From Clostridia bacterium (GTDB lineage: Bacteria; Bacillota_A; Clostridia; Oscillospirales; CAG-272), in the NCBI GenBank assembly GCA_017454075.1, contig JAFTDQ010000031.1, positions 1-16,968 on the forward strand: 16,968 nucleotides of DNA, given 5' to 3'. The translations under genes and the position numbers were made by a program. Below are positions 6,697-13,889 of this stretch, piece after piece. The number at the start of each line of letters is the position of its first letter. Positions within the stretch are counted from its first letter, which is position 1. The notes under the pieces are model-generated. The model was not told the origin of the DNA, did not search any database, and saw nothing but the letters and a program-made list of their open reading frames with translations.

Positions 6697-7934
6697 TCAG
6701 CTGTAGATGGGATATTTTCCGCAAAGTCCGGCGACGCCCTCGGCGACGCTCTCCCTGCTTTCGTCATATCTCTCGATGACGTCGCTTATGAAGCCCGCGA
6801 TCATATCCATCTCGGGGACGCCGAAGCCGCGCGTCGTGACGGCGGGTGTCCCGATCCTCAGTCCGCTCGTCACCGTGGGCTTTGCCGGGTCGCGCGGGAT
6901 GGTGTTCTTGTTCGCCGTGATGTGAACCGAGTCGAGGCGGGTTTCGAGTTCTTTCCCGCTTATCCCCTTGCCGAGGAGCTTGAGGGTCATCAGGTGATTG
7001 TCAGTACCGCCCGACACTATGTCGATGCCGCGTTTTTTAAGTCCGTCGCAGAGGGCGGCGGCGTTTTGACTATGTTTGCGGCGTACGTCCTGAAATCTTC
7101 CGTAAGCGCCTCGCCGAGGGCGACGGCCTTGCCGGCTATTATGTGCATGAGCGGACCGCCCTGCGTGCCCGGGAAGATCGCCTTGTCGATGGCTTTTCCG
7201 AGTTCTTCGCGGCAGAGGATGAGGCCTCCGCGCGGGCCGCGGAGCGTCTTGTGCGTGGTCGTCGTGACGACGTCGGCGTAAGGCACGGGAGAGGGATGGA
7301 CTCCGCCGGCGACGAGACCGGCGATATGCGCCATGTCGACCATGAGATAGGCGCCGACCTCGTCGGCGATCTCGCGGCAGCGGGCGAAATCTATGAACCG
7401 GGAGTAATTGCTCGCCCCGGCGATTATCATCTTCGGGCGGCATTCCTTTGCGATCCTGAGCATCTCGTCATAGTCTATCGTTTCGGTGATCTCATCGACC
7501 CCGTAGGGGACGACCCTGAAATATTTTCCCGATATATTGACGGGCGAGCCGTGAGAAAGATGTCCGCCCTGGCTCAGATCCATGCCCATCACGGTGTCGC
7601 CGGGCTGAAGCAGGGCGAAAAAGACCGCGAGGTTCGCCGACGCGCCGCAGTGCGGCTGGACGTTCGCGTGTTCGGCGCCGAAGAGCTTTTTCGCCCTCTC
7701 GCGGGCTATGTTTTCGACGATATCGACGTATTCGCACCCTCCGTAGTAACGGTGTGCGGGATATCCCTCGGCGTACTTGTTCGTGAGAACGCTGCCCATT
7801 GCGAGAAGCACCGCGCGCGAAACTATGTTTTCGCTCGCTATGAGCTCTATGTTCCCCTGCTGTCTTTTGAGTTCGAGATCGCAGGCCGAGGCGACCTCCG
7901 GGTCGAAAAGCGCGAGTTCATCAATCAGATCCAT
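6697..7934 (-). CDS. glyA: Serine hydroxymethyltransferase, interrupted by a -1 frameshift
   Basis: SHMT converts serine and tetrahydrofolate to glycine and 5,10-methylenetetrahydrofolate, using PLP. ATG 7934 has a strong AAAGGAGG site five bases upstream. Residues 1-290 are read in one frame: [22 protein letters not shown], the PLP lysine in TTTHKT (Lys229) and RGPRGG. At 7064-7067 the coding strand has four A where five would keep the frame (expected Lys-Asn, then [12 protein letters not shown]). The rest of the protein continues in the next frame to the stop at 6697, including [19 protein letters not shown] and [15 protein letters not shown]. Restoring one base gives 412 residues, the usual family length. 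A sequencing error or a very recent mutation is more likely than an old pseudogene, because both halves are fully conserved. Confidence 0.93.
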
Positions 7935-7957
7935 GGTTTCCTCCTTTAACGAAAACC

Positions 7958-7993
7958 GGGCGCACCGGGGCATAAAAACCCTGACGTGCGCCC
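7958..7993 (-). promoter_or_regulatory. Candidate expression-platform hairpin of the glyA riboswitch
   Basis: On the minus strand GGGCGCAC (7993-7986) pairs with GTGCGCCC (7965-7958), followed by GGTTTTC. The 5' arm includes the conserved GGGC of the ZTP aptamer, so the hairpin and the ligand-bound aptamer exclude each other. This is the arrangement expected for a transcription-terminating ZTP switch; the U tract is short, so termination strength is uncertain. Confidence 0.6.
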
Positions 7994-8059
7994 AGACGGT
8001 CGGCTTTTTTATCGTCCGTTCCCATGCGGTGCTCCGCAAATCCGTCAGTAGCGGACGAT
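7988..8059 (-). promoter_or_regulatory. ZTP (pfl-motif) riboswitch controlling glyA-fhs
   Basis: The minus-strand leader folds with an 8-bp P1 stem, ATCGTCCG/CGGACGAT (8059-8052 with 8018-8011). Inside it are CTACTGACGGA, a TGCGG/CCGCA hairpin and TGGGAA. An A-rich linker follows, then the distal element ACCGTCTGGGCGC, which matches the conserved pfl core (CCGCCUGGGC in the family). ZTP riboswitches sense ZMP/ZTP, which builds up when 10-formyltetrahydrofolate is short, and they commonly control glyA, fhs and purine genes. Identity rests on motif recognition by eye and on the fitting downstream genes. Confidence 0.85.
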
Positions 8060-8070
8060 CCTACAATCTT

Positions 8071-8099
8071 ATTTTACCACAAAACCGCGCCGCGGTCAA
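8071..8099 (-). promoter_or_regulatory. SigA-type promoter of the glyA-fhs operon
   Basis: Minus strand: TTGACC (8099-8094), 17 bases, TAAAAT (8076-8071). The start point near 8064 lies just before the riboswitch P1 stem, giving a leader of about 130 bases. The promoter begins 23 bases beyond the displaced guaB end at 8123. Confidence 0.8.
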
Positions 8100-8122
8100 G
8101 TATGTGCCGGAAGCAAATTATC

Positions 8123-8182
8123 TCACTTTGTTCTCGGCGAGCTGTCCTTCTGAATGACGTCGTGGGCGCCGCCCTCGACGAT
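8123..8182 (-). repeat. Direct repeat B, copy 1 (displaced 3' end of guaB)
   Basis: This 60-base segment matches 10381-10440 at 59 positions. On the minus strand it reads in frame as the last 19 codons of guaB plus the TGA stop (IVEGGAHDV...SSPRTK). The one difference (T at 8132, C at 10390) is synonymous, AGA versus AGG for Arg. No gene body precedes it: it is an orphaned gene end immediately upstream of the glyA promoter. No terminator lies between it and that promoter. Confidence 0.95.
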
Positions 8183-8286
8183 GCCGGGTCGGAATTATTT
8201 AACATCAATATTATACGCGCAACACAAGCAGCAGCTGCAGAAAAATGAGATTGTCACCATTGAAAACGACTTACGGCAGAAAATAT

Positions 8287-8315
8287 TTGACAGGTCCATG
8301 TGATTATGATACACT
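8287..8315 (+). promoter_or_regulatory. Promoter of the sigma/anti-sigma operon
   Basis: TTGACA (8287-8292), 17 bases, TACACT (8310-8315), with an extended -10 (TGA at 8307-8309). The leader to the ATG at 8430 is about 108 bases. An additional sigma-dependent autoregulated promoter may exist but I see no clear one. Confidence 0.6.
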
Positions 8316-8398
8316 GATTTCAGTTTCAGATAAAAAACCGGTTCGCGAAAAAACGCGGTTTCAAGTGTAAGATTTTCCTCAGAAATGTGTTTATAGTA

Positions 8399-8412
8399 TT
8401 GAATCGATTCAA
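8399..8412. promoter_or_regulatory. 14-bp perfect palindrome before the sigma gene
   Basis: TTGAATCGATTCAA is a perfect palindrome located between the promoter and the ribosome site (AGAAGGG, 8415-8421). It could be a protein-binding site or block; the function is unknown. Confidence 0.3.
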
Positions 8413-8429
8413 ACAGAAGGGTAAAAGCA

Positions 8430-8978
8430 ATGACTGATCATAAGTTGCTTGAACTGCTGAGAACCGACCGTAATAATGGGATGACCCTGCTCATTCAGGA
8501 GTATTCGGGTCTGGTTTTCAGCGTCGCAAAGGGCATATTGTCAGATGTCTGCAACTCATCCGAAATCGAAGATTGTGTCACCGACGTTTTTCTGAAATTT
8601 CAGAAAGGACTTGATGGATTCAAACCCGAAGCGTCCGTAAAAACGTATCTCGGTATCATAGCCAGAAATACCGCGCTCAATATGCGCAGAAACATGATCT
8701 CGCCGCTTTCGACTGATGAGGATGATTTTTTCGCCGAGATTGCCGATGACAGAGATATCGTTGAAGAAATTGCGGAAAAAGAACTCGTCAACAGAATTTT
8801 CAAAGAGATTGCAGAGATGGGACATCCCGATTCTGACATCATGTTCAGAAAATACTATTTGGGGCAAAGTTCGAAAACTATTGCCGACAAAATGAACATG
8901 ACAGTGTCGAACGTCGATACCCGGGCGCACAGAGCTGTCAAAAAGCTCAAAGCAAAATTCGGAGGAGAATCTCAATGA
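8430..8978 (+). CDS. ECF-type RNA polymerase sigma factor
   Basis: The 182-residue product has the two domains of extracytoplasmic-function sigma factors. Region 2 covers about residues 20-90, with an acidic CVTDVFLKFQKG stretch and a KTYLGIIARNTALNMRR segment that would melt and bind the -10 region. Region 4 covers about 118-176, with the helix-turn-helix SSKTIADKMNMTVSNVDTRAHRAVKKLK for -35 binding. Such factors redirect RNA polymerase to stress or envelope genes and are held inactive by a membrane anti-sigma factor. The TGA stop overlaps the start of the next gene by four bases (ATGA). ATG 8430 has AGAAGGG eight bases upstream. Composition is AT-richer than the flanking core genes. Confidence 0.93.
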   Translation: MTDHKLLELLRTDRNNGMTLLIQEYSGLVFSVAKGILSDVCNSSEIEDCVTDVFLKFQKGLDGFKPEASVKTYLGIIARNTALNMRRNMISPLSTDEDDFFAEIADDRDIVEEIAEKELVNRIFKEIAEMGHPDSDIMFRKYYLGQSSKTIADKMNMTVSNVDTRAHRAVKKLKAKFGGESQ

Positions 8979-10249
8979 AAAAATCTTTCAGATCGATGAT
9001 CGCCGACGCAGACCCAAAAACATTGGACCGCTTTTTTGCTGATGTAGACAATGACGCAGTTCCGGATGATACGGTTTTAAGAATTCAGTCAAAAGTGATC
9101 GGCAGCGACAAACCAAAGCAGACTGATTGGTCTTTCAAAAAGCTGGCACCTGTCATTTCCGCCGCGGCTTGTCTTATTGTTGTTATCGGTTTGGCAGTCG
9201 GCGTTGGAACAACTTACAAAAAAGCACCTTCAATTCCTTCCGGCACGACGTCAGAAACACAAAGAAATACTGACAGCGAAAACACGACCGGCGTACACGT
9301 GCCTGTAGGAGAACAATCAGATTTGATTGTTTCTACTGAAAGCAACGTATTCGATGAGTCTGACATAAAAACCGATGAGCAGAACAACGGCCTAACAGAT
9401 AATACCAGACAAAGCGAATTCTCAATTGAAGAACAGATTGTAATCGATAAGGTTGGAGACAGTATCGTTTTTGATAAAGCTAACGATGATTCTCCGACAT
9501 TTTTGGACTATAATCCTAAATGGAATGAGATGAGCTTTAAGGCAGAGGATATTTCTCAATCCAGGACAGTCGAATTCGGAGGAAAACAGATCACGGGGGT
9601 GTATAGCAAATCTCGTTTCGAAAGATATAATTCGAAGAGAACTGACTTTTACTCATCAGAAGAAGGGTATCAATTCGCCGTATTTGCTGAAACCGGAAAA
9701 ATCGAAAGACTCAATTTCCAGAACAACGCTTTCTTTGATAATGAGGCGAACTTTACGAACCAGGGCATGACAATGGAAGAAATCGAATCAAAAGCTCGCG
9801 GGATCGCCGAAAGCATTATCGGAGACGTAAGCAAATACGAACACTATGTCGAGCAGCGTGAGCCGGGAACGATCGGGGCAGATTACTGTTTTGTGACGTT
9901 TTACCGTGAGATCGGCGGCTTCCGGACATCAGATTATATAACGGTAAAGATGTCTTTGAGCGGAGTTCCTGCGTCGGTGATTGTCGGCGATACCGGGGTG
10001 CTCGATAACGTCTTGAGCGTCGATATCAATAACGACGCACTGATTTCATCAATCAGGGACAGGGTGGCGGAGCAGGTAAACGGAACGGATGGTTATACCT
10101 TTGTAGACGGTTCTGCCGCAAAGCAATTTCTGGCGCTTATGCCTGAGGGGGACTATTGTATCGTTACGGAATATGAGTTCCGTTTTTCTGAGGTCGGAGT
10201 TGATGAGCCATATTCATCGGGAGTCCGTGTTCTTACAAAAATCAGCTGA
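8975..10249 (+). CDS. Membrane-anchored anti-sigma factor candidate with extracytoplasmic domain
   Basis: The 424-residue product has a short N-terminal cytoplasmic part (1-56), one transmembrane helix (about 58-79), a Ser/Thr/Asp-rich linker to about residue 150 and a large extracytoplasmic domain. That topology, and the ATGA overlap with an ECF sigma gene, are the basis for calling it the cognate anti-sigma factor; I see no ZAS or RsgI signature that would confirm it. The outer domain has segments such as MTMEEIESKARGIAESII and DYCFVTFYREIGGFRTSDYI, reminiscent of PepSY/YPEB or YcdB-like folds, which would suggest a sensing or protease-regulated part. The gene ends 10 bases before a strong terminator. 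Confidence 0.8.
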   Translation: MKKSFRSMIADADPKTLDRFFADVDNDAVPDDTVLRIQSKVIGSDKPKQTDWSFKKLAPVISAAACLIVVIGLAVGVGTTYKKAPSIPSGTTSETQRNTDSENTTGVHVPVGEQSDLIVSTESNVFDESDIKTDEQNNGLTDNTRQSEFSIEEQIVIDKVGDSIVFDKANDDSPTFLDYNPKWNEMSFKAEDISQSRTVEFGGKQITGVYSKSRFERYNSKRTDFYSSEEGYQFAVFAETGKIERLNFQNNAFFDNEANFTNQGMTMEEIESKARGIAESIIGDVSKYEHYVEQREPGTIGADYCFVTFYREIGGFRTSDYITVKMSLSGVPASVIVGDTGVLDNVLSVDINNDALISSIRDRVAEQVNGTDGYTFVDGSAAKQFLALMPEGDYCIVTEYEFRFSEVGVDEPYSSGVRVLTKIS

Positions 10250-10259
10250 AATAACGTCA

Positions 10260-10293
10260 CGCCGGAGGCAAGCTCCTCCGGCGATGTTTTTTT
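10260..10293 (+). terminator. Terminator of the sigma/anti-sigma operon
   Basis: A 9-bp stem CGCCGGAGG/CCTCCGGCG (10260-10268 with 10275-10283), loop CAAGCT, then ATG and seven T (10287-10293). Confidence 0.92.
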
Positions 10294-10323
10294 GACAATG
10301 AATCAACAATAAGCGCGAACGCG

Positions 10324-10355
10324 TAAAAAACCGCCTCTTCACAAAGGCGGTTTTT
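10324..10355. terminator. Bidirectional terminator at the guaB 3' side
   Basis: CCGCCT/AGGCGG stem (10331-10336 with 10345-10350) flanked by AAAAAA and TTTTT, so the stem extends through A-T pairs. It lies 25 bases after the guaB stop on the minus strand and would also catch read-through from the sigma operon. It lies inside module B; nothing similar follows the displaced guaB end at 8123. Confidence 0.88.
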
Positions 10356-10380
10356 GGTTTGATTTATATTCCGAAGCGGT

Positions 10381-10440
10381 TCACTTTGTCCTCGGCGAGC
10401 TGTCCTTCTGAATGACGTCGTGGGCGCCGCCCTCGACGAT
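10381..10440 (-). repeat. Direct repeat B, copy 2 (3' end of intact guaB)
   Basis: This copy is the true end of guaB, running from the codon of Ile483 to the stop. It matches 8123-8182 at 59 of 60 bases; identity stops abruptly on both sides, exactly at the stop codon on one side. Confidence 0.95.
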
Positions 10441-11886
10441 ACTCGTCGCCGAGACAAGCGTGAGTTTGGCTTTTTTCTGAAGCTCGGGAATCGTGAGCGC
10501 GCCGCAGTTGCACATCGTCGACCTGACCTTGCTGAGCGACAGCTCGACGTTGTCCTTGAGCGATCCGGCGTAGGGGACGTAGGAGTCCACGCCTTCCTCG
10601 AACGAGAGTTTCTGAGCGCCTCCGAGGTCGTATCTCTGCCAGTTGCGGGCGCGCGCCGAGCCCTCGCCCCAGTATTCCTTGTAATACGTGCCGTTTATGC
10701 TGACCCTCGCCGACGGGCTTTCGTCGAATCTGGCAAAATATCTGCCGAGCATGACGAAGTCGGCGCCCATCGCGAGCGCGAGGGTGATGTGATGGTCGTG
10801 GACTATTCCGCCGTCGGAGCAGACCGGAACGTATACGCCGGTCTCCTCGAAATATCTGTCGCGCTCCCTGCATACGTCGATAAGGGCGGTCGCCTGTCCC
10901 CGGCCGATGCCTTTTGTTTCACGGGTGATGCAGATCGAGCCCCCTCCGATGCCGACCTTGACGAAATCCGCGCCGCAGTCTGCGAGAAAACGGAAGCCGT
11001 CTGCGTCGACGACGTTCCCGGCGCCGACCTTAACTGTGTCTCCGTATTTTTCGCGTATCCAGCCGAGGGTGATCTTCTGCCACTCGGTGAAGCCCTCCGA
11101 CGAGTCGATGCAGAGGACGTCCGCTCCGGCTTCGATGAGCGCCGGGACGCGCTCGGCGTAATCGCGGGTGTTGATGCCCGCGCCGACGACGTATCTCTTC
11201 TTACTGTCGAGGAGCTCGTCGGGGTTCTGTTTGTGTGAGTCGTAGTCCTTGCGGAACACCATGTAGCGGAGGCGCCCCTCTCCGTCGACTATCGGGAGGG
11301 AATTGAGCTTGTGATCCCAGATTATGTCGTTCGCCTCTTTGAGCGTAGTTCCCTCCGGCGCCGTGATAAGTCTCTCGAACGGGGTCATGAAGGTGTCGAC
11401 CCTCGTGTCGGGAGACATGCGGCTCACGCGGTAGTCGCGGCCGGTGACGATCCCGAGAAGTTTTCCGTCGGGACCACCGTCGCTCGTTACGGCGATCGTC
11501 GAGTGACCCGTTTTCGCCGAGAGCGCGACGACGTCGGAAAGCGTCGCGTCGGGTTTGATGTTCGAATCGCTGCGGACGAACCCGGCCTTGTAGGTCTTCG
11601 CCCTCATGACCATGGCGGCCTCATCCTCTATCGACTGGGAACCGTAGATAAAGGAAACTCCGCCCTGGGTGGCGAGAGCAACGGCGAGCCGGTCGCCCGA
11701 GACGGCCTGCATTATCGCCGAGACCATCGGGATATTCATCGTGATGGCCGGCGTTTCGCCTTTTCTGTATTTTACGAGAGGCGTTTTCAGACTTACGTTC
11801 GAAGGGACGCATTCGCAGGACGAGTATCCCGGTATGAGCAGATATTCGTTAAAAGTATGGGAAGGGGTGTCGTTGAAAGTTGCCAT
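10381..11886 (-). CDS. guaB: IMP dehydrogenase (Tritrichomonas foetus-like type)
   Basis: IMPDH oxidises IMP to XMP with NAD+, the committed step to GMP. From ATG 11886 (AAAGGAG site) the product is 501 residues. The TIM barrel is split by a tandem CBS module (about residues 105-220, with [19 protein letters not shown]). The catalytic loop is [12 protein letters not shown], with the nucleophile at Cys319. The mobile flap carries ARNWQRY with Arg418 and Tyr419. These three numbers equal those long used for the T. foetus enzyme, and the whole protein resembles that sequence as I remember it (start [11 protein letters not shown], end [11 protein letters not shown]). The open frame extends upstream to 12270 but crosses the promoter, so ATG 11886 is the start. 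Its last 20 codons are duplicated at 8123-8182. Confidence 0.96.
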   Translation of the reverse strand: MATFNDTPSHTFNEYLLIPGYSSCECVPSNVSLKTPLVKYRKGETPAITMNIPMVSAIMQAVSGDRLAVALATQGGVSFIYGSQSIEDEAAMVMRAKTYKAGFVRSDSNIKPDATLSDVVALSAKTGHSTIAVTSDGGPDGKLLGIVTGRDYRVSRMSPDTRVDTFMTPFERLITAPEGTTLKEANDIIWDHKLNSLPIVDGEGRLRYMVFRKDYDSHKQNPDELLDSKKRYVVGAGINTRDYAERVPALIEAGADVLCIDSSEGFTEWQKITLGWIREKYGDTVKVGAGNVVDADGFRFLADCGADFVKVGIGGGSICITRETKGIGRGQATALIDVCRERDRYFEETGVYVPVCSDGGIVHDHHITLALAMGADFVMLGRYFARFDESPSARVSINGTYYKEYWGEGSARARNWQRYDLGGAQKLSFEEGVDSYVPYAGSLKDNVELSLSKVRSTMCNCGALTIPELQKKAKLTLVSATSIVEGGAHDVIQKDSSPRTK

Positions 11887-11922
11887 TTTTTGCTCCTTTT
11901 CACCGGTTTTTCGGTTAATAAA

Positions 11923-11952
11923 GACCCGGAGCACGCGCGGCGTGTCCGGGTC
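11923..11952 (-). promoter_or_regulatory. Strong hairpin in the guaB leader (possible attenuator)
   Basis: On the minus strand a 13-pair stem with one bulged C (GACCCGGA...TCCGGGTC outside, CACGC/GCGTG inside, CGC loop) is followed by TTTATTAACC. It starts 6 bases after the stop of the leader ORF at 11958-12044 and ends 36 bases before guaB. The short, interrupted T tract makes termination uncertain. Confidence 0.45.
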
Positions 11953-11957
11953 GGTGT

Positions 11958-12044
11958 TCATATTTCGGGCGGCAGAAAACCGCGGCAGGGAAGGGCGCGG
12001 GCGCGCCCGCGAACGAAAAGGCAATTTTTTCTGAATGCGGTCAT
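11958..12044 (-). CDS. Possible 28-residue leader peptide upstream of guaB
   Basis: ATG 12044 is preceded by a good ribosome site (GGAGG at 12057-12053, eight bases upstream) right at the start of the guaB transcript. The peptide begins [13 protein letters not shown] and ends RGFLPPEI; five of its 28 residues are Arg. The stop lies just before the hairpin at 11923-11952, a layout like a translated attenuator. I recognise no family and the Arg richness may only reflect GC-rich sequence. It could also be an untranslated leader. Confidence 0.3.
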   Translation of the reverse strand: MTAFRKNCLFVRGRARALPCRGFLPPEI

Positions 12045-12070
12045 GGCGTCGTCCTCCCTGATTTTCGGAT

Positions 12071-12099
12071 ATTATACCACGGCGCGCGCGGGTTGTCAA
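12071..12099 (-). promoter_or_regulatory. Perfect SigA-type promoter of guaB
   Basis: Minus strand: TTGACA (12099-12094), 17 bases, TATAAT (12076-12071), a full consensus match. The start near 12064 gives an unusually long leader of about 178 bases before guaB. Confidence 0.9.
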
Positions 12100-12121
12100 C
12101 AGGAAAAACCGCTGCGGTACG

Positions 12122-13828
12122 TCATCCGAAACAGAACGCGACGATGCCGTTGTATATCCCCTGAGCGAAAAGCCCGGGATTTGACGAGAGCAGCGCGGCG
12201 TCGGACGCATTCGAGACAAAGCCCGTCTCGACGAGTACGGCCGCCATCGCCGTCTGCCTGAGTACCGCAAGCTCCGGATTGACCTTGGTCCCGCGGCTTG
12301 AAAGCCCCGTGGCGGAACAGAGGGAGTTCAGGATGCATCCCGCGAGCCGCGAGCCGTCAGACGGGGCGTCGTAAGAGTATACCTCCGTTCCGTGCGCGCT
12401 CGCAGCCGACGCGGAGTTGCAGTGTATGCTCACGAAATAATCGGCGCCCCACGAGTTTGCGCCGGACGAACGCGCCCTGAGAGACGAGCTGTTGTCCGTT
12501 CCGAGGACGGTGCTCTTCGTCGGGCGGGAAAGCCGGACCTCAAAGCGCGGGTCGTTTTCGAGCAGGACAGCGAGCCGTATTCCTATCTCATACGTCACGG
12601 CGCCTTCGTCAAGGCCGTTCCCCTGGGCTCCTGAATTGTGGTATCCCGCGAAATTGTGTCCCTGATCGACGTATATTTTTATCGGGTTTTCCACGGGGGC
12701 GATATAAGGCGAAGGATCGTAAACCGAATAAAAGCCGTCTTTGCTGTTCCAGTGTGCGTAGATCTCGGCGCTCGGTTCGGCCATGTACAGCATGACGTAT
12801 CCCGCCGTCACCGCCTCGGACAGGTGGAAGCGGAAAAAGCCGTTCGAAAGCGACGCGGAATCCGGCACGAGGGTCCAGCTCTGTCCGTTGTCGGAAACAC
12901 ATACCGAGACGGTATTGAGAATAGAAAGGGAGGGCTGTGAGAGCGCCTGAAGATAAACGTCGGTTATCCAGACCGGCCCGTCGTATCGCTGGAACCACGT
13001 GTATTTGACGGTTCCGTCAAGAAAATACTGATTTCCCGCCCAGCCGTTCAGCGTAAAAACGCTTTTGGCCGTCGATACCGATACGGATGAAAAAGAGCCG
13101 GGGTGCGATGTCGTGAAAAGAATGTCGTCGGGAAGATTTTTTACAAATGACGAGGGTCTTGCCGGAACGGGCGGCGCCGTCACGGAAGGATCCGTCGCCG
13201 GAGGATTTGTAACCGGCGGATTTGTAACCGGCGGATCGGTCGCAGGCGGATCGGTCGCCGGAGGATCGGTTGCCGGAGGGTCGGTCGCCGGGGGGTCGGT
13301 CGCCGGAGGATCGGTTTCCGGGGGATCGGTCACGGAGGTTTCGCTCGACGACGTTTCGGGTTCTTCCGGCGTTGTGTCGGGAGTCGGGTCTGTTACGACG
13401 TCGCCTGAGGGGGCGGCGGAAGTATCCGGCGGGTCGGTGACGCCGGGAACGGTGTCCGGGGTTTCCGTGCCGTCGGAAGAAACGTCCGTTCCGGGCGGGG
13501 TTAAGTCTTCAATCGTATCGGTTTCAACGATGCTTGAGGAGTCGGTCGGAAGCTCCTCCGGCTCAGTGCCTGCGGGGGTGGTATCCGACGTATCGGGCGC
13601 GCCCGACGAAGTGCCCGGCGAGGGCTGGGCTCCGGCCGTCGTTTCCGTCGCTCTGCGCGACGTATCGCGGCTGCCGGACGCCGTTTCGGCGGTTGAGGTA
13701 TCGCCGCCGTTTGACGTCTCCGCGCCCCGCGGCACGGTCGCGTCCGCGCATCCCGACGCGAAGGCAAGAACGAGGGATAGCGCCGCAAGCAGCGCGAGCG
13801 TCTTTTTGAATCTGTTTGTCTTTTTCAT
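12122..13828 (-). CDS. Lipoprotein N-acetylmuramoyl-L-alanine amidase (Amidase_3) with stalk and beta-sandwich domain
   Basis: The 568-residue product cleaves the bond between muramic acid and the peptide stem of peptidoglycan. Order: lipoprotein signal with lipidated Cys27 (ASGC); a Ser/Thr/Pro/Glu-rich stalk (28-165); eleven pentapeptides of the PPxTD type (166-220); a middle beta-rich domain (about 225-380) with [13 protein letters not shown], reminiscent of discoidin-type (F5/8 C) carbohydrate-binding modules; and the Amidase_3 domain (384-568). The zinc ligands are visible: His391 in DQGHN, Glu408 in LDEGA, His469 in SIHCNS; the catalytic Glu534 is in [10 protein letters not shown]. It is anchored outside the membrane, with the stalk reaching into the wall. 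It starts 61 bases after the upstream lipoprotein gene with no clear promoter or terminator between, so co-transcription is likely. Confidence 0.93.
   Translation of the reverse strand: MKKTNRFKKTLALLAALSLVLAFASGCADATVPRGAETSNGGDTSTAETASGSRDTSRRATETTAGAQPSPGTSSGAPDTSDTTPAGTEPEELPTDSSSIVETDTIEDLTPPGTDVSSDGTETPDTVPGVTDPPDTSAAPSGDVVTDPTPDTTPEEPETSSSETSVTDPPETDPPATDPPATDPPATDPPATDPPATDPPVTNPPVTNPPATDPSVTAPPVPARPSSFVKNLPDDILFTTSHPGSFSSVSVSTAKSVFTLNGWAGNQYFLDGTVKYTWFQRYDGPVWITDVYLQALSQPSLSILNTVSVCVSDNGQSWTLVPDSASLSNGFFRFHLSEAVTAGYVMLYMAEPSAEIYAHWNSKDGFYSVYDPSPYIAPVENPIKIYVDQGHNFAGYHNSGAQGNGLDEGAVTYEIGIRLAVLLENDPRFEVRLSRPTKSTVLGTDNSSSLRARSSGANSWGADYFVSIHCNSASAASAHGTEVYSYDAPSDGSRLAGCILNSLCSATGLSSRGTKVNPELAVLRQTAMAAVLVETGFVSNASDAALLSSNPGLFAQGIYNGIVAFCFG
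13169..13333 (-). repeat. 15-bp coding tandem repeat (PPxTD stalk)
   Basis: Eleven consecutive 15-base units, consensus GGAGGATCGGTCGCC on the plus strand, encode residues 166-220 of the amidase ([15 protein letters not shown] variants). The inner units are nearly identical and the outer ones diverge, as expected for slippage-driven length change. Confidence 0.9.
13741..13800 (-). repeat. Repeat C, copy 1 (lipoprotein leader of the amidase gene)
   Basis: 60 bases identical to 15005-15064, encoding [23 protein letters not shown] signal peptide and lipobox. Weaker similarity continues for about 18 bases toward the start codon. A second identical block, 13615-13652 with 14891-14928 (38 bases), encodes the [11 protein letters not shown] part of the stalk. 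Confidence 0.93.
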
Positions 13829-13889
13829 GCTTTCTTCCGTATATCCGCGATATCCGCGTGTCTCCGGCGCGTGCGCGCGTCTTTTGAGG

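Larger units (their letters stand above)
8183..10440. mobile_element. Putative inserted cargo module B (2.3 kb) carrying a sigma/anti-sigma pair
   Basis: The DNA between the two guaB-end copies is visibly AT-richer than guaB and glyA-fhs. It carries its own promoter, an ECF sigma gene, its membrane partner and two terminators, and runs opposite to the surrounding operons. The right-hand repeat is part of intact guaB; the left-hand repeat is orphaned, as seen when an element inserts into a gene 3' end and rebuilds that end. No recombinase gene or terminal inverted repeat is visible. The stretch 8183-8286 holds no gene I can support. Insertion is inferred from repeats, composition and orientation. 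Confidence 0.55.

Noticed and set aside
5594..6706. Plus-strand open frame of about 370 codons
   Set aside because: It is antisense to fhs, whose protein is conserved end to end; long shadow frames are common in GC-rich genes. No ribosome site or promoter was seen.
581..8182. A common core shared by the repeats of modules A and B
   Set aside because: Only a short GAGG-(G)CGGCGC similarity can be found, which is expected by chance in GC-rich coding sequence.
8024..8248. Short plus-strand open frame across the riboswitch, glyA promoter and orphan guaB end
   Set aside because: It overlaps the riboswitch and promoter and runs across the repeat junction; it has no ribosome site or protein features.
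4971..10283. Similar GCCGGAGG/CCTCCGGC hairpins at 4971 and 10260 as a dispersed repeat family
   Set aside because: Both are ordinary terminators with different loops and flanks; the similarity is limited to the GC stem.
13169..13333. CRISPR-like regular repeats
   Set aside because: The 15-base units are contiguous, in frame, encode PPxTD pentapeptides and have no spacers.
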